Assembly: GCA_019120595.1 (NCBI GenBank)
Contig: DWUV01000124.1
Coordinates: 1 to 38,637, forward strand
Direction of reading: 5' to 3'
From: Candidatus Mediterraneibacter tabaqchaliae
Lineage (GTDB): Bacteria; Bacillota; Clostridia; Lachnospirales; Lachnospiraceae
DNA: 38,637 nt
Of this stretch, positions 29,300 to 38,592 are shown in pieces. The notes beneath the pieces are model-generated. The model did no database searches. It had not been told where the DNA came from and saw only the letters and a list, made by a program, of their open reading frames with translations. Position numbers and translations under genes: made by a program. The first letter of the stretch is position 1. Every line of letters starts with the position of its first letter.

Positions 29300-29959
29300 A
29301 TGGCAAGCGTGACATTAGAGCACTTGACAAAGACCTATCCAAACGGTTTTGTATCCGTAGACGATGTCAGTCTTTCCATAGAGGACGGTGAATTCGTTGT
29401 TTTCCACGGTCCGAGCGGCTGCGGGAAATCCACGATCCTGCGTATGATCGGCGGTCTCGAAGATATCACATCCGGCCGGATCTATCTCGGAAGAGACCTG
29501 CTCAACGACATCCTGCCCCGTGACCGTCATCTGGCAATGGCATTTCAGAACTATACTTTATACAAGCACTTTAACGTATACGACAATATCGCCCTGGGGC
29601 TGCGGCTTCGCAATCTCCCCCGCACGGTGATCGACAGCCGTGTCAAAGAAGCTGCAAAATTCTTCGGCATCACAGATGTCCTTGACCAGAAGATCCGGCT
29701 CCTCTCCGCTTCGGACAGACAGAGAGTCGCACTGGCGCGGGCTGTTGTATTCCGCCCGAAGGTCCTTCTCGTGGATGAAGATTTTGCCCGCCAGGACCCG
29801 GAACTGCGCGTGGAGATGCTCGGGGATATCCTCGAGATCAACGAAGAACTCGGCATCACAGTCCTGTATGTGACCAACAAGCAGGAAGAAGCCGTAGGAC
29901 TGAAGAAAAAAACCGTTTTCATGAAAGACGGAAAAATAACAGACATCAGATCATCCTGA
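29300..29959 (+). CDS. Short ABC ATPase, MsmK/UgpC-like nucleotide-binding domain with degenerate motifs
   Basis: Walker A GPSGCGKST; Q-loop MAFQNYTLYKHFNVYDNIALGLRLR; degenerate LSASDRQRVALARAVV, LLVDEDFARQDPELR and VTNKQEEA. Confidence 0.88.
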   Translation: MASVTLEHLTKTYPNGFVSVDDVSLSIEDGEFVVFHGPSGCGKSTILRMIGGLEDITSGRIYLGRDLLNDILPRDRHLAMAFQNYTLYKHFNVYDNIALGLRLRNLPRTVIDSRVKEAAKFFGITDVLDQKIRLLSASDRQRVALARAVVFRPKVLLVDEDFARQDPELRVEMLGDILEINEELGITVLYVTNKQEEAVGLKKKTVFMKDGKITDIRSS

Positions 29960-29966
29960 TGTCTGT
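29939..29966 (+). terminator. Terminator overlapping the end of the ABC ATPase gene
   Basis: ACAGACATCAG-ATCATC-CTGATGTCTGT followed by TTCTTTT. Confidence 0.75.
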
Positions 29967-29986
29967 TTCTTTTCCTCCTCCCCGTC

Positions 29987-30829
29987 TCAATCGCGGTTAA
30001 GGTAATTATAGATCTCTCTTTTCTGTACTCCCCGGTCTTTCGCCGTCCGTTTCATGGCTTCTTTTTTATCGAGCCCCTGCGAGAGGTAATACTCCATATG
30101 TTCCTCGATGCTCATATCCATCCATCTCTGCCGCTCTTCTTCCTCTGCTTCCCGGCGGGTAAGCCCCTGTACCACGATCACACACTCCCCTTTTGGCGGG
30201 GTTTCCTCATAATGCGCGGCAGCCGCCGGAAGTGTAGACCGGTATACCGTCTCGTGGCGCTTTGTCAGCTCCCTGCACACGCTGACCCTGCGCTCTCCCA
30301 GACGTTCCGCCAGCAGCTTCAGCGTCTTCACAAGGCGGTGCGGCGCCTCATAGAGCACGATCGTCCTCTGCTCCTTTTCCAACGCATCCAGCACTGCTTC
30401 CCTCTCCTTCTTATCCGATGGGAGAAACGCCTCAAAGGCAAACCGCCTCGTAGGGAGCCCGGATATGGTGAGCGCCGTAATGCACGCAGCCGCGCCCGGG
30501 ACTGCTGTCACTGTGATCCCCGCTTCGTGGCACATGCTCACAAGCTCTTCCCCTGGGTCAGAGATCCCCGGCGTCCCGGCATCCGTGATCAGAGCGACAT
30601 CTTTCCCTTCCAGCAGCTTTTCCACCAGCTTTCTGCCCTTATCGTATTTATTGTATTCATGATAGCTGGTCATAGGCGTCTGGATGTCAAAATGATTCAG
30701 AAGCTTCAAACTGTTGCGCGTATCCTCCGCCGCGATCAGGTCAGCCTCCCTCAAAACGCGCACCGCCCGGAACGTCATGTCCTCCAGGTTCCCTATGGGC
30801 GTTGCGCACAGATATAACGTCCCTGCCAT
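29987..30829 (-). CDS. rsmI: 16S rRNA (cytidine(1402)-2'-O)-methyltransferase
   Basis: GTLYLCATPIGNLEDMTFRAVRVLREADLIAAEDTRNSLKLLNHF. Confidence 0.95.
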   Translation of the reverse strand: MAGTLYLCATPIGNLEDMTFRAVRVLREADLIAAEDTRNSLKLLNHFDIQTPMTSYHEYNKYDKGRKLVEKLLEGKDVALITDAGTPGISDPGEELVSMCHEAGITVTAVPGAAACITALTISGLPTRRFAFEAFLPSDKKEREAVLDALEKEQRTIVLYEAPHRLVKTLKLLAERLGERRVSVCRELTKRHETVYRSTLPAAAAHYEETPPKGECVIVVQGLTRREAEEEERQRWMDMSIEEHMEYYLSQGLDKKEAMKRTAKDRGVQKREIYNYLNRD

Positions 30830-30846
30830 TTTTCCTCTCCTCCCGG

Positions 30847-31590
30847 TCACTTTTCAGCCCGGTTCCCGGACTGGTTCCGCGGACTGTCATATATAATGAT
30901 GGGCGGCTCCACCGTCACTCTCGGCTTCCCGCTCCTCACTCCCTCTATGAGCACCATAGAAGGCTCTTTGTCAATGTACGGATAGATAAACTGTATCCGC
31001 TTTGGCTCGATCTTATAATAATTCATCTTGATCATGATCTCCGTCAGCCGGAAAGGACGGTGGATCATATAAAAACGGCCCTTGTCCTGCAGAAGGCGCA
31101 TGCTCGCGCGCAGGATATCGTCCAGGGAGCAGAGCACCTCATGCCGTGCGATCGCCCTGGCGTCATCCGGGCAGCGCAGCCCGTGGTCCGCCAGCATATA
31201 AGGCGGATTCGTAGTGATCACATCAAAAAAGGCCGGCTTAAATATCTCCGCCGCCTCTTTGATATCCCCTGTCACGATCTCGATCCGCTCCTCCAGATCG
31301 TTGTAACGCACGCTCCTGCGTGCCATATCCGCTGTATCCGCCTGTATCTCGAGCCCGGTAAATCTTTTCCCCTGCGTCTTCGCGGACAGCAGGATCGGGA
31401 TGATCCCATTCCCTGTCCCCAGGTCAAGCACCGTCTCTCCCGGCTTCACTCTGGCGAAATCCGAGAGAAAGACTGCATCCACGCCGAAGCAGAACTTCTT
31501 CGGATCCTGGATCAGCTCCAGCCCGTTAAGCTGAAGGTCATCCAGGCGCTCCCCCTCTTTCACCAACGATCTGCGTGTATCATTTGTCAT
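30847..31590 (-). CDS. TrmN6/YabB-like SAM-dependent methyltransferase
   Basis: VLDLGTGNGIIPILLSAK; TTNPPYM; synteny with rsmI and ricT. Confidence 0.9.
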   Translation of the reverse strand: MTNDTRRSLVKEGERLDDLQLNGLELIQDPKKFCFGVDAVFLSDFARVKPGETVLDLGTGNGIIPILLSAKTQGKRFTGLEIQADTADMARRSVRYNDLEERIEIVTGDIKEAAEIFKPAFFDVITTNPPYMLADHGLRCPDDARAIARHEVLCSLDDILRASMRLLQDKGRFYMIHRPFRLTEIMIKMNYYKIEPKRIQFIYPYIDKEPSMVLIEGVRSGKPRVTVEPPIIIYDSPRNQSGNRAEK

Positions 31591-32485
31591 TTAACTTTGA
31601 CGCTCCTTCTCCCTTTTCCAGCGCTGCAAGTTTTTTCATCTCTTCCTTAGAGACCTTCTGTTTCTTCCTGCGCGGCCTGAATTTCAGGTCGTCCGCCTGA
31701 TATTCGCGTATCTCTTTTTCATCATTATCCAGGTTCACCACGACCTTCACCCGTCTGCGCAGCACGCTCAGAGAATGCACCACCCCGGTCAGCCCATCCT
31801 TTGTCGTAACCGTGTCGCCTGTGGACGGGAGCTGGCTGTTGAGCACCTCATAAGTCTCCTCTTCATTCGTGAGACAGCACATCAGCCTTCCGCATACGCC
31901 TGAGATCTTTGTCGGATTCAGGGAAAGATTCTGTTCTTTCGCCATCTTGATCGACACTGCCGAAAATTCCGTCAGGTATGTGCTGCAGCACAGCGGGCGG
32001 CCGCAGATGCCGATCCCGCCTCGGATCTTCGTCTCATCCCTGACCCCGATCTGCCTGAGTTCGATCCTGGTGCGGAACACCGCTGCCAGGTCCTTCACCA
32101 GTTCGCGGAAATCGATCCTTCCGTCCGCAGTGAAGTAAAACAGGATCTTATTTCCGTCAAACGTATACTCCACATCGATCAGCTTCATCTCCAGCTTATG
32201 CTTGCGGATCTTTTCCAGGCAGATCTTAAATGCCTCTTTTTCCTTTTGTTTATTTTTTTCGACTGTCTTCCTGTCCTGGTCGTTCGCAGGACGGATCACA
32301 GACTTTAAGGGCTGTACGACCTCTTCGTCCTTCACTTCCCGGGGACCGCTCACGACCCGCCCGAACTCTACGCCGCGGGCAGTCTCCACGATCACATTGT
32401 CGCCCTGCTTTATATCAAATTTCCCCGGAGCGAAGAAATAGATCTTCCCCGCTGTCCGGAACCTCACTCCGATCACTTTCGTCAT
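31580..32485 (-). CDS. ricT: RicT/YaaT (PSP1) family protein
   Basis: GGIGICGRPLCCSTYLTEFSAVSIKMAKEQNLSLNPTKISGVCGRLMCCL. Confidence 0.93.
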   Translation of the reverse strand: MTKVIGVRFRTAGKIYFFAPGKFDIKQGDNVIVETARGVEFGRVVSGPREVKDEEVVQPLKSVIRPANDQDRKTVEKNKQKEKEAFKICLEKIRKHKLEMKLIDVEYTFDGNKILFYFTADGRIDFRELVKDLAAVFRTRIELRQIGVRDETKIRGGIGICGRPLCCSTYLTEFSAVSIKMAKEQNLSLNPTKISGVCGRLMCCLTNEEETYEVLNSQLPSTGDTVTTKDGLTGVVHSLSVLRRRVKVVVNLDNDEKEIREYQADDLKFRPRRKKQKVSKEEMKKLAALEKGEGASKLNDK

Positions 32486-32489
32486 TTTG

Positions 32490-33485
32490 TCAGTTCTCCT
32501 TTATTGTCAGTAAGAGCAGTTCCATCGTCAGCTCAAAATTGACGTTTGCTTTCATCCTGGACTTTGCTTTCTCGATCCCGTCCAGTATATTCTCAATGCC
32601 CTCATAAGAGCTCTTGCTCGCCCGCTCCCTGATATATTTCATCTGGTCGGAAAATACGACACGGTCCACGCTTTTTGTCGCCTTATAGATCAGCACGTCC
32701 CTGTACCAGATTGCGATGATATCCAGATAGTCATTGATCTCCAGCTTATATGTCATACACCGCTTCACTGCTTCCATCAGGTCCGGCACAGTCATATCAT
32801 CGATATTCCGGAGAAGGTGGACCGCCTCTTCTTTGATCTCATTGAAATACTCCGAATTCGCGAGCATGATCGCCTTTCCCATATTCCCCTGCGCAAAGGC
32901 AACGCACACATCGGCTTTGTAGTCCGGGATCTCCAGGTGCTCCATAAGGTACTTCTTCACAAGCTGATCCTTGATATTCCTCAGCTTCATCATCACGCAC
33001 CTGGATCTGATCGTAGGCAGGAGCGTATCCGCATTCTCCGTAAGGAGCATGATCACCGCATACTGCGGCGGTTCCTCGATCGTCTTAAGGAGCGCGTTCT
33101 GGGCCTGTACGCTCATAAGATCCGCGTCCGCGATGATATAGATCTTATACTTACTGCTGTAAGGGCGGATCACGATATCGTCATTTACCTGCACACGGAT
33201 ATCGTCCACGCTGATCGTATTGGGCTTCTCGTGGGTAACCCGGATAATATCCGGCTGGTTGCCGCTGAGAGCCTGTCTGCACGACTGGCACTTCCCGCAT
33301 GCATCTCCGTCTTCGTCCCTGTTCTGGCACTGAAGGCTCATAGCAAACAGATTGGCAAGCAGTTTCTTCCCTGATCCCCTCTCTCCGTTCAGGATATATG
33401 CGTGGGATACCGCGTCCGCAGTCACTGCATTCTGGATATATTTAATAATATTTTTGTGTCCGACAACATCTTTAAAACTACTCAT
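32490..33485 (-). CDS. holB: DNA polymerase III subunit delta'
   Basis: MSSFKDVVGHKNIIKYIQNAV..HAYILNGERGSGKKLLA; zinc-binding Cys cluster; LLKTIEEPPQYAVIML. Confidence 0.9.
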   Translation of the reverse strand: MSSFKDVVGHKNIIKYIQNAVTADAVSHAYILNGERGSGKKLLANLFAMSLQCQNRDEDGDACGKCQSCRQALSGNQPDIIRVTHEKPNTISVDDIRVQVNDDIVIRPYSSKYKIYIIADADLMSVQAQNALLKTIEEPPQYAVIMLLTENADTLLPTIRSRCVMMKLRNIKDQLVKKYLMEHLEIPDYKADVCVAFAQGNMGKAIMLANSEYFNEIKEEAVHLLRNIDDMTVPDLMEAVKRCMTYKLEINDYLDIIAIWYRDVLIYKATKSVDRVVFSDQMKYIRERASKSSYEGIENILDGIEKAKSRMKANVNFELTMELLLLTIKEN

Positions 33486-33615
33486 ATCTATCACCTGCCA
33501 TACATAATTTCCCCTGAGGGAACCCCGGATCATCTGATCCTGTATACCCCCTATTGTACTACATTTTCCGGGTAAAAGGGTGGACTTTTTTAGTATAGCA
33601 CATTCTCCCTCAAAG

Positions 33616-34206
33616 TCATACCCTTTCCGAACTTCGGATATAATCTTCTATTTCCTCCAGGCATGCATCCAGATCCCTGTTCTCAAAGCGTCTCACGATC
33701 CCTGCCCTGCGCAGTTTTTCCTCTGAAAAGTCTTCCTCGTCTGCCAGGAACCGCCTGCACAGCTCCGAATACTTTGGTTCTGCCTGTCTCCGTTCCCTCT
33801 CCACTGCCCTTGCCAGGCGCAGCCCGTCCTCCACCTCGATATACACCGGGATCAGCTTCTCCGCCCCGAAATATTCTCTGAGCGCCCGGTAAGACACCAG
33901 CGTCCCGATCACAAGATAGTCATGCGTCTTCAGATCGATCTGTCCGTCATCCGCCGTAAAATACGTCCATATCCCGCACCTGGTATTATAGGAACGCACC
34001 TCGATCACCTGCTCAGCCTCCTGCATCTCACGCAGCCGCTCGTCATCTACAAAAAAATACTCCACGCCATCGCGTTCCCCCTCCCGGATCGGACGGGTCG
34101 TGTAAGGCACGATCGTCCGGAACCCGGGATGCCGCTCCAGCAGTTTTTTATAGACCGTATCCTTTCCGGAAGAGCTCTTTCCCATCACATAATAAATCTT
34201 ACCCAT
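33616..34206 (-). CDS. Guanylate kinase-like nucleotide kinase
   Basis: YYVMGKSSSGKDTVYKKLLE, TIVPYTTRPIREGERDGVEYFFV. Confidence 0.88.
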   Translation of the reverse strand: MGKIYYVMGKSSSGKDTVYKKLLERHPGFRTIVPYTTRPIREGERDGVEYFFVDDERLREMQEAEQVIEVRSYNTRCGIWTYFTADDGQIDLKTHDYLVIGTLVSYRALREYFGAEKLIPVYIEVEDGLRLARAVERERRQAEPKYSELCRRFLADEEDFSEEKLRRAGIVRRFENRDLDACLEEIEDYIRSSERV

Positions 34207-35713
34207 CTGTCAGCACCTCGATCTTTCCTCGTGTTTTTGTTCCTTCAACATGCAGCCCGGCACTGCTGTACTGCCTCAGCCGTTCCGCTGTTCCGGCAGA
34301 TACTCTCTCTCCCGGTACTGTCAGCGGGATGCCCGGAGGATAGATATAGGCATATTCCAATGCCACCCTTCCCCCGCATTCCCCGAGGGAGATACACTCT
34401 CTGTTTTCCAGATCAGCTGCCTGTCCCGGAGGATAGACCTGTTCATTTATCGCCGGCTCTTTCTCCCCGCTTTTTCCGTTTTCTCCATCTTCTCCGTCTT
34501 TTTCTCCTTTATGGGCAGCGCGACCCCGGCGGAGACAGCTGTCATGCCCCGGTCCCGGATAAAATCCTTCCTTGCTGTCATGTCCTGCAAGTTCTCCGTC
34601 AATTTCATAAAGCGCAGATACCAGACGTCCCAGACCTTCCTTTGTATCAGCCGGAGAAGTCATGGCGATGATGTAAGACGCCGCTGCCATCTCCATCTGG
34701 AGAAAATATTTTTCATTTAATAAATCATATAAACATTTCCCAGTAAACTTTTTATTTTCTTTTTTCTCAAAGCATTCTGCTGTGGAGACTACGATCTTGG
34801 ATCTGTCATACCGCTCCGTCTCTACCAGCTTTAGTCTGTTAAGTCCTTCCAGCCGTTCTCTTGCCACCTCCAGAAGCTCTGCGTACTGTCCAAAGACTTC
34901 TCCCGCCCTTTCTTCCAGCATTCGGATACATTCATCGATCCCTGCCATCAGTACATAAGAAGGGCTGCTGGACTGGAGCATGTGCAGATACATGCGGACC
35001 CGCTCTCTGTCTGCCCGGCCCCCGTTCATATGGAGGAGCGCTGTCTGCGTCAGCGCAGGCAGTGTCTTGTGCAGGCTGTGGATGACAATGTCCGCTCCCT
35101 GCATATTTCCATTTTCAGGGAACATGGGATGAAAGCCGAAATGCGCGCCATGGGCTTCATCCAGGATCAGGATGCCTCCTCTCCTGTGGACAGCGTCCGC
35201 GATCCCCTTTATATCTGATACAACACCGTCGTAAGTAGGAGAAGTGATCACTGTCACCCTGATATCCGGATTTTGGTCAAGCAGGCGTCCCACCTCCCGG
35301 GGTGTCACCTCATCATTCAATTCCATCCCATCCAACAGTCTGGGATAAACATATACCGGCTTCAGCTCATTGAGCAGCACCGCATTATATACCGATTTAT
35401 GGCAGTTTCGTGCCATCAGGATCCGCTCTCCCCGCCTGGTGCTCCCAAGCACCGCGCTCAAGAGCCCCACAGTGCTCCCGTTGATCAGATAATGCGTCTC
35501 CTCCGCGCGGTACACAGACGCCGCCCGCTCCTGAGCCCGTTTCAACAGTCCCTCAGCATGATGGAGATCGTCAAACCCTTCTATCTCTGTAATATCAATA
35601 CCATAGGGCAGGTCCGCCCCGGTCAGACGGGCACTGCGCTTATGTCCCGGCATATGGAAGCCGTAAAAATCCGATGCCGAATAATCCTTCAGTTTTTTAT
35701 ATATAAATTCCAT
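34199..35713 (-). CDS. Orn/Lys/Arg decarboxylase family protein (YaaO/SpeA-like)
   Basis: FYGFHMPGHKRS, LINGSTVGLLSAV, LILDEAHGAHFGFHP, ADIVIHSLHKTLPALTQTALLH. Confidence 0.93.
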   Translation of the reverse strand: MEFIYKKLKDYSASDFYGFHMPGHKRSARLTGADLPYGIDITEIEGFDDLHHAEGLLKRAQERAASVYRAEETHYLINGSTVGLLSAVLGSTRRGERILMARNCHKSVYNAVLLNELKPVYVYPRLLDGMELNDEVTPREVGRLLDQNPDIRVTVITSPTYDGVVSDIKGIADAVHRRGGILILDEAHGAHFGFHPMFPENGNMQGADIVIHSLHKTLPALTQTALLHMNGGRADRERVRMYLHMLQSSSPSYVLMAGIDECIRMLEERAGEVFGQYAELLEVARERLEGLNRLKLVETERYDRSKIVVSTAECFEKKENKKFTGKCLYDLLNEKYFLQMEMAAASYIIAMTSPADTKEGLGRLVSALYEIDGELAGHDSKEGFYPGPGHDSCLRRGRAAHKGEKDGEDGENGKSGEKEPAINEQVYPPGQAADLENRECISLGECGGRVALEYAYIYPPGIPLTVPGERVSAGTAERLRQYSSAGLHVEGTKTRGKIEVLTDG

Positions 35714-35822
35714 TTCTCCGCTCCGTATCCATGGTCTTTCCCCATTTTAGCATACGTTCCCGCACCTGACCATTACCATTCTTTTAGAATTGTTAACGTA
35801 CTTTTTATAGAATCAACACATA

Positions 35823-35924
35823 TTGCACACAAATTCCGGTTATATTATAGGCAAATAAAGCAGAAATGCTTTTTCACATATATTTCCTCTTTTCTCAGCC
35901 GGTAATCTCATCCCGGCTTTTTTT
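35823..35924 (+). ncRNA. Candidate short plus-strand transcript (hypothesis); terminator at 35897-35924
   Basis: TTGCAC-N17-TATAGG promoter-like pair, AAAGCA-GAAA-TGCTTT hairpin, then AGCCGG-n10-CCGGCTTTTTTT. Confidence 0.3.
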
Positions 35925-35956
35925 GACGGCTGCCGCAGGCTTTCCGGCCCCACAGC

Positions 35957-37024
35957 CTACCCTGCGGTTCCCGCCAGCGCTGTGTGCGCCTGGTCAAGAA
36001 CGTAAACCAGGTTATCCAGAAGATCCAGCCGCCCATACGCATCGCTCAATATAACGAGCACATACGGATGCTCCCCTTTCATCACGATCCCCGCATCATT
36101 CTGTACATTGTAATACGATCCCTTTCCCTCACCGATCCAGCCCCCTTTTGAATAGACTGTATACTGCCCGCCCAATGTCTCGGATATGGAAGAGGACAGC
36201 GTATCAGTATATATATTTATAATATCAGCCAGGCTTTCTCCCGCCACAACGCGGTCATACATATGGCACCACAGCTTCGCAAAATCTCTTGCGTTTACCG
36301 AAGCATACCATCCCCCGGATATGACAAGCTCCTCACACCCGATCTCTGCTGCCCAGGCATTAAACTCTGTAGAGCCGTACAATGCGATCAGCTCTCCATA
36401 AGCATCATTGTCTGACCATGTGATCGTATTTTGGATCGTCCCATACAGGGAATCCAAAGCCTGAGGATAGCACTCTGCCAGCCAGGCAACATAAGGTCCC
36501 TTGATCGCGCTGGCGCTGTAATACATCTCATCCGCATGATAGCTGATCCCTCCCCCGCTGTTCAGGTCATAGAGCATAAAACCGGCAGTATAGCCCTCAG
36601 CCGCAAATGCATCCAGGGCCGCACGCACTTCCTCTTCCAGGGCATCTGCATCCTGCCGGTCACCCTCTGTCAGCCCGTCCCATGTGATCGTCAGGTCCGA
36701 GCTGGCCGCTGTCATGATATTCTCAAAAGGGATCTCCTTTTCCGCTGCGGGATCTTTTTGCCCGGAGGCCGCTGTCTCAAAGCTGTCCTGCTCTTTATTC
36801 AAACCGGGCAGATTTTCTTCTGTGCCCTCGCTCTGAACGTTTTCAGCCTCCCTCTTTTCCATGCTCTTCTCCTGCATAACAGCGGCTGCTGCAAAAAGGA
36901 GCGCGCAAACAAAAAGAAGCCGCATGACCGCTTTTCTGTGGGTCCCTCCCGGCTCCTTTTCTCCGCCTGACTCCAGATATTCCTTTGCGTCTTCCCCTGG
37001 ATCCTTTCTGCGACAGATACACAT
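35957..37024 (-). CDS. Membrane-anchored class-A beta-lactamase-like serine hydrolase
   Basis: Basic region plus TM (RKAVMRLLFVCALLFAAAAVM); SxxK (SAIK), SDN (TWSDNDAYGEL), KGG (YSKGGWIG). Confidence 0.8.
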   Translation of the reverse strand: MCICRRKDPGEDAKEYLESGGEKEPGGTHRKAVMRLLFVCALLFAAAAVMQEKSMEKREAENVQSEGTEENLPGLNKEQDSFETAASGQKDPAAEKEIPFENIMTAASSDLTITWDGLTEGDRQDADALEEEVRAALDAFAAEGYTAGFMLYDLNSGGGISYHADEMYYSASAIKGPYVAWLAECYPQALDSLYGTIQNTITWSDNDAYGELIALYGSTEFNAWAAEIGCEELVISGGWYASVNARDFAKLWCHMYDRVVAGESLADIINIYTDTLSSSISETLGGQYTVYSKGGWIGEGKGSYYNVQNDAGIVMKGEHPYVLVILSDAYGRLDLLDNLVYVLDQAHTALAGTAG

Positions 37025-37156
37025 ATCGAATGCCCACCTCTTCAGACTTTCTTCATTTTAATTCTAGCATATTTTTTTATCCAGGGACAATACGAGGACA
37101 TAGAACCTTAACATTTCCTCCTCAGATGCTCCTGCCGCGCTGTGCCAGCCAAGGGA

Positions 37157-38284
37157 CTAACAGCATTTTCCTGCTTGGAACAATGCAGCGAGATTTTCCC
37201 TGTATGGCGGCCCTATGACTCCATGTTCTGTTACAATGCCTGTGATCAGCTCATGCGGAGTCACATCAAATGCAGGATTATAGCACTTCACCTCCGGGAG
37301 AGTTGACGGCTCTCGGTAATATCTGCTCTTGATCTCTTCCGGATCCCTCAGCTCGATCGTAATATCATCCCCAGTCGGACAATTCATATCGATCGTAGAA
37401 GTCGGTCCCAGTACATAAAACGGGATATGATAATACTGCGCCAGTACCGCAACTGCACCGGTTCCGATCTTATTCGCTGTATCACCGTTTGCCGCGATCC
37501 TGTCACATCCCACAAGACACGCATTGATCCATCCATTCTTCATCACAAGACCAGCCATATTGTCGCAGATCAACGTTACGTCCACCCCTGCCTTCTGAAG
37601 CTCATACGCTGTCAGTCTCGCTCCCTGAAGAAGAGGCCTTGTCTCATCTGCAAATACATGGAACTCCATCCCTCTTTCTTTCCCCAGGAGAAGCGGGCCC
37701 AGCGCAGTCCCGTATTTCGATGTGGCAAGCGGGCCCGCGTTACAGTGGGTCAGTATCCCATCGCCATCCTTCAGAAGAGAGAGTCCGTATTCAGAGATCG
37801 CCCTGCACATCTCTATATCTTCTGCCTGGATCTTCCTGCTTTCAGCCAAAAGCAGCCCCTTGATCTCGTCCACCGTTTTCTCTCTGTTATTTATTACTAC
37901 CCGCTCCATCCGGTTCAACGCCCAGCTCAGGTTTACTGCCGTCGGCCGTGATGAATCCAGGTAATTTCTCTTCTGTTTAAACTCTTTATAGAAACTATCA
38001 AAATCCTCTGTGTCGATCTGTCTCGCCAGCACATAGATCCCATATCCTGCACAGATACCGATTGCCGGAGCGCCTCTTACTTTCAGCCTGAATATCGCTT
38101 CATAGATGTCTTCCGCATTGTCAAGTTCAAGATATTCTTCTGCATTCGGCAGTTTCTCCTGATCCAGGATGATCACCTTTGTTCCATCATCACTCAACCT
38201 TACATTTTCGATCTTTTCTGATATCTCTATCAAATCTTTCACAACCTTTCTCTTTGCAGCCAGTATACTTCTATATACCAGCAT
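37157..38284 (-). CDS. mtnA: S-methyl-5-thioribose-1-phosphate isomerase (start codon uncertain)
   Basis: [81 protein letters not shown]. Confidence 0.92.
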   Translation of the reverse strand: MLVYRSILAAKRKVVKDLIEISEKIENVRLSDDGTKVIILDQEKLPNAEEYLELDNAEDIYEAIFRLKVRGAPAIGICAGYGIYVLARQIDTEDFDSFYKEFKQKRNYLDSSRPTAVNLSWALNRMERVVINNREKTVDEIKGLLLAESRKIQAEDIEMCRAISEYGLSLLKDGDGILTHCNAGPLATSKYGTALGPLLLGKERGMEFHVFADETRPLLQGARLTAYELQKAGVDVTLICDNMAGLVMKNGWINACLVGCDRIAANGDTANKIGTGAVAVLAQYYHIPFYVLGPTSTIDMNCPTGDDITIELRDPEEIKSRYYREPSTLPEVKCYNPAFDVTPHELITGIVTEHGVIGPPYRENLAALFQAGKCC

Positions 38285-38319
38285 ACATCCTAAATCTATA
38301 CGTTGCAAATATTTCCCCT

Positions 38320-38367
38320 GACACAAAAATGACACGTAAAATGGCACATTGACACGAAAGTGACACA
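38320..38367. repeat. Five ~10-bp-spaced TGACAC/TGGCAC direct repeats upstream of mtnA
   Basis: TGACAC at 38320, 38330, 38350, 38361 and TGGCAC at 38342. Confidence 0.75.
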
Positions 38368-38419
38368 TTTAAAGCGCCCTAAATCCCTTTAAATTGTCAA
38401 CAGCCGAGAACACAGAAAA

Positions 38420-38454
38420 AGCCGGAACTCCGCATAAATACAGCGTTTCCGGCT
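38420..38454 (-). terminator. Terminator downstream of tRNA-Lys
   Basis: AGCCGGAA...TTCCGGCT; minus-strand TTTTTC follows. Confidence 0.65.
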
Positions 38455-38465
38455 ATTTTACATAC

Positions 38466-38538
38466 TGAGCGTGCGGGGATTCGAACCCCGGACAACTTGA
38501 TTAAAAGTCAAGTGCTCTACCACCTGAGCTACACGCCC
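38466..38538 (-). tRNA. tRNA-Lys (TTT)
   Basis: Minus strand GGGCGTGTAGCTCAGGTGGTAGAGCACTTGACTTTTAATCAAGTTGTCCGGGGTTCGAATCCCCGCACGCTCA. Confidence 0.95.
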
Positions 38539-38592
38539 TTATTCAATTATATATCTCTCTGTGACCGCTATGATATTCATCACAGAGAAAAA

